This document shows positions 1 through 7,370 of a DNA stretch of 64,000 nt, one piece after another. The notes below the pieces were generated by a model, which was not told where the DNA came from, searched no databases, and saw nothing but the letters and a program-made list of their open reading frames with translations. Within the stretch, counting starts at the first letter, position 1. Each line of letters opens with the position of its first letter. The DNA comes from Steroidobacteraceae bacterium. GTDB lineage: Bacteria > Pseudomonadota > Gammaproteobacteria > Steroidobacterales > Steroidobacteraceae. The translations under genes and the position numbers were made by a program. Where the stretch lies: NCBI GenBank assembly GCA_025451845.1, contig JANWJS010000020.1, positions 186,001-250,000 of the forward strand, read 5' to 3'.

Positions 1-277
1 CCGTTTCCTCACCGCCCTCCTTGGCGACCGAGTTGATGTGATTGATGTCGGGGATGCTGGCGACAGCGGCTTCGATGCGGCGGACGATCTGGGTCTCGAC
101 CTCCTCGGGAGCGGCGCCGGGCTGGGTGATGTTCACCGACACCATCGGGTACGCGATCGGCGGGTTCAACGTGACCGGCAGCCTGACGAAAGCCACGATG
201 CCGGCGAACACCAGTACCGCGAACAGCACCATGGGCAATACCGGATGCCGGATGGCCCATGCCGAGATGTTCTTCAT
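1..277 (-). CDS. RND efflux transporter, inner-membrane pump subunit (N-terminal part only)
   Basis: Only the first 92 codons lie in the window; the gene runs off the left edge. The start reads MKNISAWAIRHPVLPMVLF, a typical RND pump opening: a short amphipathic segment, then a first membrane helix at about residues 12-30, then the N-terminal porter segment with the family pattern NITQPGAAPEEVE followed by a paired-helix stretch. RND pumps of this type (AcrB/MexB or CusA families) export drugs or other toxic compounds using the proton gradient. The start codon overlaps the stop of the adaptor gene by 4 nt (ATGA), so the two are translationally coupled. The substrate cannot be judged from this fragment. 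Confidence 0.9.
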   Translation of the reverse strand, partial: MKNISAWAIRHPVLPMVLFAVLVFAGIVAFVRLPVTLNPPIAYPMVSVNITQPGAAPEEVETQIVRRIEAAVASIPDINHINSVAKEGGEET

Positions 278-1458
278 GACTGCGGTGCTCCCTCTGACGC
301 GGCGTTCACCTTCTCCCCACTGTGCAGAAAGCCGCCGTCCATCGACACCACGCGCTCCCGTCCTGTCAAGCCCTGTGCGATTACGACGCCGGTGGGAATG
401 ACACTGCCCACGCGGACCTCACGCCGTTGCACTTCGCCGTCGCGGCCTATGACATACACAAACGATCCGGTGCTGTCCGCCATGACTGCAGTCTCCGGCA
501 GCACCGGCCGCTTCGCGTTCGCCAGCGTCACCGAGCTGCGCGCGAATGCGCCTGGCCGCAGCGCGGCGTTGGGCGTCAATGCGATGCGAACCTCGCCGAG
601 GCGGTTCTGCGGATCGATCACCGCACCGAGAAGCCAGATCCGTCCTGCGAACGGCTGCGGGTTGCCGATCAGATAGACGGATGCCGCCTGGCCCACCTTC
701 AGGTTCGCCATGTCCTGCTCCGCGACCTGACCGATCATCTCGACTTGGCCGGAATCTTCGAGGTCGAACAGCGGCGTGCCGCCGGAGCCCGCGATCTGAC
801 CCACCTCCGCATTGCGTGTGAGGACGATGCCATCGACGGGTGCGGCGATCCGCGTCAACGCGAGCTTCGCGCGCATGACCGCCAGCTGTGCGGCTACCAC
901 CTTGATGTTCGCCGCATCCATGATGGAGGCGGCCTGGAGCTTCTCGATGTCCTGGGCCGACAACCCGCCCGACGGGCCGACCGCCAGACCGCGCCGATAT
1001 TCCGCGGCCGAGAGAGCCGCCTGGGCGCGCGCCTGCTCGAGCGCGGCGCTCAACTGCGCGACCTGTGGTGCGAGCACCGAATCGTCGAGCTGCGCGAGCG
1101 CCTGGCCGCGCCGGACATGATCGCCTACCTGCACGTACACGGCGACGATCCGTCCCGTGTCTCCGGAGTTGCCGATCGGCAGCTCGTGGCGCGCTTCGAT
1201 CGTCCCGGTGAAGTTCACCTCGCTCGCAACCGGCTGCACGCCGGGCGTGACGACGCTGACCAGAGGAATGGAGGTACGGGTCGCAAGCGGCACGACGGCC
1301 TTTGGCGCCGACGCCTTGCTCATCCAGATCGCGGCCCCGACGGCGACCGCTATCGTGATACCCGCGGCACCGAGCACCCATTTCCGCCGCGCTCCGGTCC
1401 GTCCCGGATCGAACACCAGTACCTTGGATTCGGCTTCTTCTTGCAGTTGCGCGCCCAT
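274..1458 (-). CDS. RND efflux periplasmic adaptor subunit (HlyD/membrane-fusion family)
   Basis: A protein of 394 residues with one N-terminal membrane segment (about residues 29-47), then a lipoyl/barrel-sandwich half, an alpha-hairpin of about 70 residues rich in Ala/Gln/Glu, the second barrel half (APVDGIVLTRNAEVGQIAG) and a C-terminal membrane-proximal domain. This is the order expected for a membrane-fusion protein bridging an inner-membrane pump and an outer-membrane channel. I placed the start at 1458 because AGGAG lies 7 nt upstream; an in-frame start at 1545 would add 29 implausible residues. It lies 10 nt after the RDD gene and overlaps the pump gene. No outer-membrane channel gene is visible in the window. 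Confidence 0.9.
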   Translation of the reverse strand: MGAQLQEEAESKVLVFDPGRTGARRKWVLGAAGITIAVAVGAAIWMSKASAPKAVVPLATRTSIPLVSVVTPGVQPVASEVNFTGTIEARHELPIGNSGDTGRIVAVYVQVGDHVRRGQALAQLDDSVLAPQVAQLSAALEQARAQAALSAAEYRRGLAVGPSGGLSAQDIEKLQAASIMDAANIKVVAAQLAVMRAKLALTRIAAPVDGIVLTRNAEVGQIAGSGGTPLFDLEDSGQVEMIGQVAEQDMANLKVGQAASVYLIGNPQPFAGRIWLLGAVIDPQNRLGEVRIALTPNAALRPGAFARSSVTLANAKRPVLPETAVMADSTGSFVYVIGRDGEVQRREVRVGSVIPTGVVIAQGLTGRERVVSMDGGFLHSGEKVNAASEGAPQS

Positions 1459-1468
1459 TGAGAAACTC

Positions 1469-3088
1469 CTAAAGCAATCCCACACCCTTGGGCACCCGCA
1501 CGACCACCGTACCGGCGATCTTGTCGTGCCAGGCCTGATGCTCACGATCGACAGCGATCCAAATGAAACCCAACCCCGCGACCACGAGGGAGAGGAAGCA
1601 GCCGAGAGCGCGGATGATCGCGGTCCCCCAGTCGAGCGGACCGCCGCCGATGCGCACCACCTTGAGGTCGCAGACGATTCCGCCGACAGTCGTCCCCTTG
1701 ATCTTCCACATGATCGCGCCGTAAATCGCGAGCAGCAGCAGCAGCCCGCTGGACCCGTGGTGCAACAGCCAACCGAGCGCGACGGCGACGAGAATGAAAT
1801 CGATCAGCAGCGCCAGCATCCGAATCCAGAATCCGGCACGAGGCAGCGTCGCCACATCGAGGAGCGCGTGTGCCGCGACGGCTGCACCCGTTCCGGGGGG
1901 CGGGGGCGGCGGCTCGACGCCGGCCTGTGCTCCCGGTGGTGCCATGCTTGCGGCCGCAATTGTACCCGACGGACCGGCAGCCCACGCGCCTGCAGTGGAC
2001 GCAGCGGCAGGCGATGCGCCGCTCGGGCCGCCTGCGGTCGCAGCGCCTGCCATTCCCGCGGATCCGCCGGCGGCGGGCTTCGCGGGCGGCGGTCTGATGG
2101 CGAGCAACAGAGCGTAGATCACGGCGCCGAAGCCGAACACACCCAGGAGCACGTACACGAAGAAGCCGAGTATCGGAACCATGTAGAGCGCGAGTGCGAT
2201 GATGCCGCCGACGAGCACGTCGAGCACGGGTTGCGAAGCGGCCTCGGTTTTGCCAAGCCGCAGGCACCGGCCGCCGAGCCAAGCGAGCGCAACCACACGG
2301 CCGAAGATCCCCGCGCAGAACAATGCGATCCAGAAAAGCGGAATCACGGCGATGCCGACCACCGTGATCAGGAGCGCCAACAACACCACCGGCACGAGCA
2401 GCACCACGATGATGGTGGCGAGGATCGACGGGCCGGGATGCTTCTCCAGCGTCTGCACGCAGCGCCGCACACCGTCATGAAACACTGCCGCTATCAGCAG
2501 ATAGATGACGAGCGTGCCGAGCGCCAGCCACCATGCCCAACCGATAGCGAGAGTGGGGGCGAGCGGCCGGCCCCACAGGAGGCAATTCCGGAACCAGGCG
2601 TGCAGCCCCTCGATATCGCCGACCACCCCGGAAAGGACGCTGGAGGTGCCACCCGCCACCACTGCGGTGGGACTTCGTTCCAGATTTCCCAGGACTTCCG
2701 TGACCGCACCACCGATAACAGCCTGCGGTCCGAGCTTCACACTCCCCAACACCGCGACAACGTCGCCATTGACCTTGCCGTTGATGTAGACGTTACCCAG
2801 CACGGCCACGGCTCCGCCGCTACCGACGGTTCCGTTGACGGTGACATCGCCCATCACGGCTACGGCGTCATCGGACACATTCCCGTCCACGTTGCTGTTG
2901 CCCATGACCGCGACCACTTCCTGAGCGCTCTCACCGGCGGGCAGGTAGGAGTCGTGTCCGACGGAGACGATCTGACGATCACTCTGGGATGCCGAGGCAT
3001 CGCTGTCCTGCGCCCGGGCCTGAGGCAAGCAGGCGCAGAGGCTTGCGATTAGCGCGCAGGCCACCAGCCGGCGAAGGAAGTTCTTCAT
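1469..3088 (-). CDS. Bactofilin-like / RDD-domain membrane protein
   Basis: 539 residues with an unusual composite layout. A signal peptide (MKNFLRRLVACALIASLCAC) is followed by a repetitive beta segment (about residues 40-130) built of turns such as VVAVMGNSNVDGNV and VAVLGNVYINGKV, which resembles the beta-solenoid of bactofilins and polymer-forming proteins. Then come about five membrane helices, an Ala/Pro/Gly-rich linker ending in a hexaproline run, and a C-terminal RDD domain (about residues 400-535; RDD proteins are small membrane domains of uncertain, possibly transport, function). The start overlaps the previous stop (ATGA at 3088-3085). It sits between a putative anti-sigma protein and an RND adaptor, suggesting an envelope-stress role; that is inference. 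Confidence 0.8.
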   Translation of the reverse strand: MKNFLRRLVACALIASLCACLPQARAQDSDASASQSDRQIVSVGHDSYLPAGESAQEVVAVMGNSNVDGNVSDDAVAVMGDVTVNGTVGSGGAVAVLGNVYINGKVNGDVVAVLGSVKLGPQAVIGGAVTEVLGNLERSPTAVVAGGTSSVLSGVVGDIEGLHAWFRNCLLWGRPLAPTLAIGWAWWLALGTLVIYLLIAAVFHDGVRRCVQTLEKHPGPSILATIIVVLLVPVVLLALLITVVGIAVIPLFWIALFCAGIFGRVVALAWLGGRCLRLGKTEAASQPVLDVLVGGIIALALYMVPILGFFVYVLLGVFGFGAVIYALLLAIRPPPAKPAAGGSAGMAGAATAGGPSGASPAAASTAGAWAAGPSGTIAAASMAPPGAQAGVEPPPPPPGTGAAVAAHALLDVATLPRAGFWIRMLALLIDFILVAVALGWLLHHGSSGLLLLLAIYGAIMWKIKGTTVGGIVCDLKVVRIGGGPLDWGTAIIRALGCFLSLVVAGLGFIWIAVDREHQAWHDKIAGTVVVRVPKGVGLL

Positions 3089-3576
3089 GTCACGTGAACC
3101 TTGGAATATTCCGGTCGGGGGAACAGCAGCGAGTAGCCGACCGCGATGAGCGCGAAGAGGGCGGCATAGAGAGTGGCGGTGGCGATGAAGCCGCCGAGGA
3201 GCCACTCGCGTGGAATGCTCTGAACGATATGAGTGGTGAGCGCGCCCAGCGATGAGACGGTGTGTCCGGCGTCCCTGATCGTTGCGAGCGGGCCCGCTAT
3301 CCGCGAGCGAGTCGCCGACACCAGATGTGCCGCCAGCCACAGTGACAAAATCCATACGGCGGGCACGGAAACGGCGCAGATCGCGATGACCGGGACACGC
3401 ACGGAGGCCGGCCAGGTCGCGATGCCGCGGCGCCACCATGGCAGCCGCGCCCGGGCCGCGAGCTCGCCCAGCACACGGGTTTCAAGCGAGGCCGGCGCCC
3501 GGCGCAGAGGCTGATCCCGCAGCGCTTGACTCACCAGGCGCTCGAGCTTCTCGTCAATGGGGTCGCGTGAGCTCAT
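3085..3576 (-). CDS. Small two-helix membrane protein, possible anti-sigma factor
   Basis: 163 residues. The N-terminus (about residues 1-50) is cytoplasmic and charged (DEKLERLVSQALRDQP), followed by a membrane helix at about residues 58-80, a periplasmic segment and a second helix near residues 125-150. Its start overlaps the stop of the ECF sigma gene by 4 nt (ATGA at 3576-3573), the usual arrangement for a sigma factor and its membrane anti-sigma. No zinc-binding ZAS motif (HxxxCxxC) is present and I do not recognise a named family, so the anti-sigma role rests on position and topology only. Confidence 0.7.
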   Translation of the reverse strand: MSSRDPIDEKLERLVSQALRDQPLRRAPASLETRVLGELAARARLPWWRRGIATWPASVRVPVIAICAVSVPAVWILSLWLAAHLVSATRSRIAGPLATIRDAGHTVSSLGALTTHIVQSIPREWLLGGFIATATLYAALFALIAVGYSLLFPRPEYSKVHVT

Positions 3577-4181
3577 GGGTGCACACTCCGCGGGGCAGAG
3601 GGATTGCGGCGCCGGTCATCCGGCGTACCGAGGCCGCCTTGGGCGAGGAGGCCCGCCATGGCGATTCTTCCACGGAGAATGTCGGTCTTGACCTTGGCGA
3701 GGGAGATGCCCAGCCGGTCAGCGATGTCCTGGTACGGCATCTCCTCGTAATGATACAGCACGAGCGGAACGCGCTGATGGTCGGGCAGACGCTCCAGAGC
3801 CTGCTCCACCCGTGCCCGCCGCTCGTCGGTCTCCAACTCCGTGAACACGGTATCGAACACGCCCGCGGCGGAATCGATCTCCTCCTCGCGGCTGTCATCG
3901 GAAAACACCTCCGAGAAGAGGCGCCAGCGCTTGCGGTGGCGGGTCAGATAGTTGAGGGTCAGATTGGTGGCGACGGTCTTCAGCCACCCGCCGGCCTTGG
4001 GGCTGGAGCTCAGGTTGTCGAAGCTCTCATAGGCGCGCAGGAAGACTTCCTGGCTGATGTCCTCAGCCTGAGCCGGGTTGGCCGTCAGCCTGACGGCGGT
4101 CGAGAAAACCATGTCCTGATAGGCGCGCATGAACGCTGCGAACTCATTCGGGTCGGTGGGCCGGGGGCTTGCCAATTGCAC
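3573..4181 (-). CDS. ECF-type RNA polymerase sigma factor (sigma-70 family)
   Basis: 202 residues. Region 2 is clear (AYQDMVFSTAVRLTANPAQA, then EDISQEVFLRAYESF, the DNA-melting and -10-binding part), as is region 4 (LERLPDHQRVPLVLYHYEEM, then PYQDIADRLGISLAKVKTDI, a helix-turn-helix that reads the -35 element); there is no region 1.1 or 3. This is the group 4 (ECF) layout. The start is a GTG at 4181 without an evident ribosome-binding site. It heads an operon with a small membrane protein, a bactofilin/RDD protein and an RND adaptor and pump, so the sigma factor probably controls an envelope-stress or efflux response including its own operon. Confidence 0.9.
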   Translation of the reverse strand: MQLASPRPTDPNEFAAFMRAYQDMVFSTAVRLTANPAQAEDISQEVFLRAYESFDNLSSSPKAGGWLKTVATNLTLNYLTRHRKRWRLFSEVFSDDSREEEIDSAAGVFDTVFTELETDERRARVEQALERLPDHQRVPLVLYHYEEMPYQDIADRLGISLAKVKTDILRGRIAMAGLLAQGGLGTPDDRRRNPSAPRSVHP

Positions 4182-4200
4182 GGGTGTGTCATCGTTTGAG

Positions 4201-4231
4201 GCAAGAACACGGCGGGCGCCGAAAAGTTACA
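4201..4231 (-). promoter_or_regulatory. Candidate ECF-type autoregulated promoter
   Basis: Reading the minus strand, TGTAACTTTT (4231-4222) precedes GTGTTC (4210-4205), with 15 nt between GTAAC and GTGTTC. AAC-containing -35 elements with a GT/TC-rich -10 at this spacing are typical of ECF sigma targets, and the element lies 20-50 nt upstream of the sigma gene. Match judged by eye only. Confidence 0.35.
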
Positions 4232-4344
4232 GCCCTGAAGCGCCGCCTCCATAGGTGCCGGGGACGCGGCTAAGGCTACCCCACGGAGCGGGCCGGCGTC
4301 CGGGCGGCCCCGGGCCGGCGCGCTCAGAGGACAGCGAAACGCGC

Positions 4345-6042
4345 TCAGGCGCTCTCGGCCCGTCCGGAGAGCTCCCCCACGAGGTCTGCCGCCCCGACGC
4401 CGAGCCGTGCAGCCGCGCTCAGCACCGCGAGGACGGAAGCCGTGATTATGTTCGAATGGATGCCCACCCCGAAGCGTGTGCCGGCGGTGCCGGCGCGAGC
4501 GGCTTCCACGATCGCCAGAGCCGAGGCGTCTGCCCCCCGACCGAGGGAGCGCTCCTCATAGGAGTCGATCCGCAGGGCCAGCCCGAGCGCATCGACCGTC
4601 GCCGCGATCGGGCCGTTGCCCTTGCCGCGCAAGCGGATCCAGGGCCCGCCGGCCTGCAGCTCGAGCTCGATTCCCTGCACGGCGCCCCCGATCTCGAACA
4701 AATGGTGATCGACGTACCCGAGTCCGGTCGCCGCGCGCAGATAGGTCGCCTGAAAGAGCGACCAGAGCTCGGCCGAGGCGATTTCCTTCTCCGCCGCGTC
4801 GGCGCGCGCCTGGACCACCGTGCCGAACTCGACCTGCATCCGCCGGGGCATCACGACGCCGTGGTCGCGCTCGAGCAGATACGCGATCCCGCCCTTGCCG
4901 GACTGGCTGTTGACCCGAATCACGCTGTCGTAGGAGCGCCCGAGATCCGCGGGATCGATGGGTAGATACGGCACCTCCCAGCGCCCCGCCGGATCCTGCG
5001 CCGCGAGGCCCTTCTTGATCGCGTCCTGGTGGGAGCCCGAAAAGGCCGTGAACACCAGGTCGCCGGCGTACGGATGCCGCGGGTGAAGGGCCAAGCCCGT
5101 GCATTCCTCCGCAACGCGCGCGATGGAGTTGATGTCGGAGAAATCGAGCCGCGGATCGATTCCCTGCGAATAGAGATTCAACGCCAGAGTCACGAGGTCG
5201 ACGTTGCCGCAGCGCTCACCGTTGCCGAAGAGACAACCTTCGATCCGTTGCGCTCCGGCCATCAGAGCGAGCTCCGCCGCGGCGACGCCCGTGCCGCGGT
5301 CGTTGTGCGGGTGCACCGAGAGGGTCACGTGCTCACGGCCCTCGAGGTTGCGATGCATCCACTCGATCTGGTCGGCGAAGACGTTCGGTGTCGCGCACTC
5401 CACCGTGTTGGGAAGGTTGAGAATCACCGGCCGGCCGGGTCCGGCGCCCCAGGCGCGCATCGCCGTGTGGCAGGCCTCCAGCGAGACTTCGAGCTCCGTG
5501 GCGGAGAACGTCTCGGGCGAGTATTCCAGGAGCCACTCGGTTCCCGGCTCACGTGCGGTGAGCTCGCGCAGGAAGCGGACCTGCCGGTCGATGAGCTGCA
5601 TCACCTCGCGCACGCTCATGCCGAAGACGAGCCGGCGCCAGGCCGGAGCGGTGGCGTTGTAAACGTGCACGATTGCGCGTCTTGCGCCGCGCAGGCTCGC
5701 GACCGTGCGCTCGATCAGATCCTCCCTGGCCTGTGTCAGCACCATCGGTATGACGTCCGCGGGAATCCTGTCCTCCTCGATGAGCGCGCGAGTGACCTCG
5801 AAGTCCAACTGCGACGCCGATGGGAATCCGACCTCGATGTGCTTGAAGCCGATCGCGAGCAGGACTTCGAACAGGCGTAGCTTACGGCCCTTGCCCATGG
5901 GCTCGAACAGGGCCTGATTGCCGTCCCGCAGGTCGGTGCTGCACCAGATGGGCGCCTGGTCGGTGCGGCGCGACGGCCACTGGCGGTCCGGCAGGGCGAC
6001 GGGCGGGAATGCCCGGTACTTGGCGGCAGGGTCGATGAGCAT
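4345..6042 (-). CDS. leuA: 2-isopropylmalate synthase
   Basis: 565 residues, the longer (yeast/actinobacterial-type) form of the enzyme that condenses acetyl-CoA with 2-oxoisovalerate in the first committed step of leucine synthesis. The HMGL-like TIM barrel carries the metal and substrate motifs WCSTDLRDGNQAL near residue 35 and SVHPHNDRGTG near residue 245, with GNGERCGNVDL near 275. The C-terminal 150 residues form the LeuA regulatory domain that binds leucine for feedback inhibition (IRLRGKGNGPIAATVDAL). It stands alone on its strand, 119 nt downstream of a leucine-rich leader peptide and an attenuator hairpin, so expression is probably set by leucyl-tRNA supply as well as by enzyme feedback. 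Confidence 0.96.
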   Translation of the reverse strand: MLIDPAAKYRAFPPVALPDRQWPSRRTDQAPIWCSTDLRDGNQALFEPMGKGRKLRLFEVLLAIGFKHIEVGFPSASQLDFEVTRALIEEDRIPADVIPMVLTQAREDLIERTVASLRGARRAIVHVYNATAPAWRRLVFGMSVREVMQLIDRQVRFLRELTAREPGTEWLLEYSPETFSATELEVSLEACHTAMRAWGAGPGRPVILNLPNTVECATPNVFADQIEWMHRNLEGREHVTLSVHPHNDRGTGVAAAELALMAGAQRIEGCLFGNGERCGNVDLVTLALNLYSQGIDPRLDFSDINSIARVAEECTGLALHPRHPYAGDLVFTAFSGSHQDAIKKGLAAQDPAGRWEVPYLPIDPADLGRSYDSVIRVNSQSGKGGIAYLLERDHGVVMPRRMQVEFGTVVQARADAAEKEIASAELWSLFQATYLRAATGLGYVDHHLFEIGGAVQGIELELQAGGPWIRLRGKGNGPIAATVDALGLALRIDSYEERSLGRGADASALAIVEAARAGTAGTRFGVGIHSNIITASVLAVLSAAARLGVGAADLVGELSGRAESA

Positions 6043-6080
6043 GAGGGTTCCCTTGCGCGCGGCGCGAGGCGCCGGCGCGG

Positions 6081-6116
6081 TCGAATCAAAGAGAGAGGCT
6101 TCCCCGGTCCCCGGGG
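6081..6116 (-). terminator. Leucine attenuator hairpin upstream of leuA
   Basis: On the minus strand CCCCGG (6116-6111), loop GGA, CCGGGG (6107-6102) form a perfect 6-bp GC stem, followed by a pyrimidine-rich run (CCTCTCTCTTT). It lies about 45 nt after the stop of the Leu-rich leader peptide and about 40 nt before leuA, the expected place for a transcription attenuator. The U-tract is interrupted by C residues, so efficiency is uncertain. Confidence 0.55.
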
Positions 6117-6161
6117 CAGTGAGAGTCCAGTCTTGTTGGCGCCGACTGGTGGCGCGTTGGG

Positions 6162-6257
6162 TTATTGCGCCGGGCGGCGCAGCAGCAGAGCGAGCAGCGA
6201 CGGCCGCAGGCGGGTGCGGGTCGCAAGAAGTGTCGCTGTGCCGGGCAGGAGTGCCAT
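6162..6257 (-). CDS. leuL: Leucine operon leader peptide
   Basis: A 31-codon reading frame (ATG at 6257, TAA at 6164-6162) with ten leucine codons. They include two Leu pairs early (residues 3-4 and 10-11) and the cluster LLALLL at residues 21-26; the remainder is mainly Ala, Arg, Thr and Pro. Leucine at one third of a short peptide immediately upstream of leuA, with a GC hairpin following, is the signature of ribosome-stalling attenuation as in the enterobacterial leuABCD operon. When leucyl-tRNA is scarce the ribosome would stall in the Leu cluster and prevent the terminator from forming. The start has no ribosome-binding site and lies almost at the predicted transcription start, so translation may be leaderless. 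The function is inferred from composition and position. Confidence 0.75.
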   Translation of the reverse strand: MALLPGTATLLATRTRLRPSLLALLLRRPAQ

Positions 6258-6264
6258 CCCGGTC

Positions 6265-6293
6265 AAGCTAACACAGCGATAACTGCCACGCAA
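6265..6293 (-). promoter_or_regulatory. Predicted sigma-70 promoter of the leuL-leuA transcript
   Basis: On the minus strand TTGCGT (6293-6288) is followed after 17 nt by TAGCTT (6270-6265). A start about 7 nt downstream would fall at or next to the ATG of the leader peptide (6257). It begins immediately after the end of the upstream MarR-GNAT gene. Match judged by eye. Confidence 0.45.
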
Positions 6294-6299
6294 GGATGC

Positions 6300-7241
6300 T
6301 CACCTCTTGTCGCCAACATATAGCATGTAGACGTCGCTGCGCTCGTAGTGGGACGGCTCCGGACGTGACGCACGCACGAAACCGGCGGACTCGTAGAGGG
6401 TGATCGCAGGCGTCAGCTTGCTGTTGCTCTCGAGGAAGAGCTCGCGCGCACCGCGCGAGCGGTACTGTGCGATGAGGGCCTCGATGAGCTTGCGCCCGAT
6501 GCCGAGTCCCTGATGACCGGGCGTCACCGCCATCTTGGAGAGCTCGTAGCGCCCGTTCCCCGCATGGAGCAGCGCGCCCGTGCCGACGATGGCGCCGCGG
6601 TAGCGGGCGAGGAAGATGGCGCCACCGCTGCGCACGATGCGCAATGGTTTCGACAGCACTTGCTCGTCGATGGGCTCGGCGCGGAAGTATTTCTCCAGCC
6701 ATTCTATGTTGAGCCGCTTGAAGTCGGCGGCGTAGCGCGGCTCGAATGGAATGATCGCGACGGCGGCCGCGTCCTCGAGCCGGGTGCGGATTCGAGCTGC
6801 GAAGCCCCGCGTGTCCAGCGCCTGGTCCATGGCCGTCAGGTGTTGCGAAACCGGGTGGTCGGCCTCGAGATCGCCCACGGCAGCGACGATGGCCTTCCAG
6901 ACCGGCTCCAGGCGGGCCATGACGCTGCGGCCGCGTGGCGACAGCGAGAGCAGCCGCCGCCTGTCGTCACGGGGATCGAGTGATTCCCGCACGACGCGGT
7001 GGCGCAAGAGCTTGCGGCTCATCTGGCTCACCGCGGGATGGGTCTGACCCAGCCGCTGCGCCAGCTCCGAAATTCCCAGCCTGCCGTGATCGCGCAGCAA
7101 AAAAAGGATCGGGAAGCAGCGCGACGGCAGATCGACTCCGGCGCTGCGATAGACCTCATCGACGCCGGCGTAGAGCGACTCGCTCACCTTACGCAGCCGC
7201 GAGCCGAGCAGGAGTGAGCCATAGTCGTGCAAGGATGTCAT
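6300..7241 (-). CDS. MarR-type regulator fused to a GNAT acetyltransferase
   Basis: 313 residues from the ATG at 7241, chosen for the GGGAGGA ribosome-binding site just upstream. Residues about 1-145 form a MarR winged helix (GRLGISELAQRLGQTHPAVS, then MSRKLLRHRVVRESLDPRDD, with the family's DxRxxR wing). Residues about 160-313 are a GNAT N-acetyltransferase with the acetyl-CoA loop HQGLGIGRKLIEAL and the late motif TLYESAGF. Such fusions are known; the acetyl-group acceptor and inducer are unknown. A perfect 20-bp palindrome lies inside its own promoter, so it most likely represses itself. It is followed by leuL/leuA on the same strand, but that unit has its own predicted promoter. Confidence 0.9.
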   Translation of the reverse strand: MTSLHDYGSLLLGSRLRKVSESLYAGVDEVYRSAGVDLPSRCFPILFLLRDHGRLGISELAQRLGQTHPAVSQMSRKLLRHRVVRESLDPRDDRRRLLSLSPRGRSVMARLEPVWKAIVAAVGDLEADHPVSQHLTAMDQALDTRGFAARIRTRLEDAAAVAIIPFEPRYAADFKRLNIEWLEKYFRAEPIDEQVLSKPLRIVRSGGAIFLARYRGAIVGTGALLHAGNGRYELSKMAVTPGHQGLGIGRKLIEALIAQYRSRGARELFLESNSKLTPAITLYESAGFVRASRPEPSHYERSDVYMLYVGDKR

Positions 7242-7265
7242 GCGGTCCTCCCGTGAGCCGGTCGG

Positions 7266-7295
7266 ACTATATCCGTAAGCGCTTACGGATCGCAA
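7266..7295 (-). promoter_or_regulatory. MarR-GNAT promoter with embedded 20-bp palindromic operator
   Basis: ATCCGTAAGCGCTTACGGAT at 7271-7290 is a perfect 20-bp palindrome. On the minus strand it fills the gap between a -35-like TTGCGA (7295-7290) and a -10-like TATAGT (7271-7266), 18 nt apart, about 25 nt upstream of the MarR-GNAT start. An operator between the two promoter boxes is the normal arrangement for a MarR self-repressor. Confidence 0.7.
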
Positions 7296-7370
7296 TCCCC
7301 GGGGACACGAGCCCGCTGCAGCCGGCGTCGGCGCTGATCAGGTGGGCCGTTGATGAGGCGATTGCCCAGC

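Noticed and set aside
1157-3052. Very long plus-strand open frame opposite the RDD and adaptor genes
   Set aside because: Long antisense frames are expected in GC-rich coding DNA; the minus strand has clear domains, starts and ribosome-binding sites.
6268-6702. Minus-strand frame inside the MarR-GNAT gene
   Set aside because: Arg/Pro-rich shadow frame of the real GNAT domain with no family pattern.
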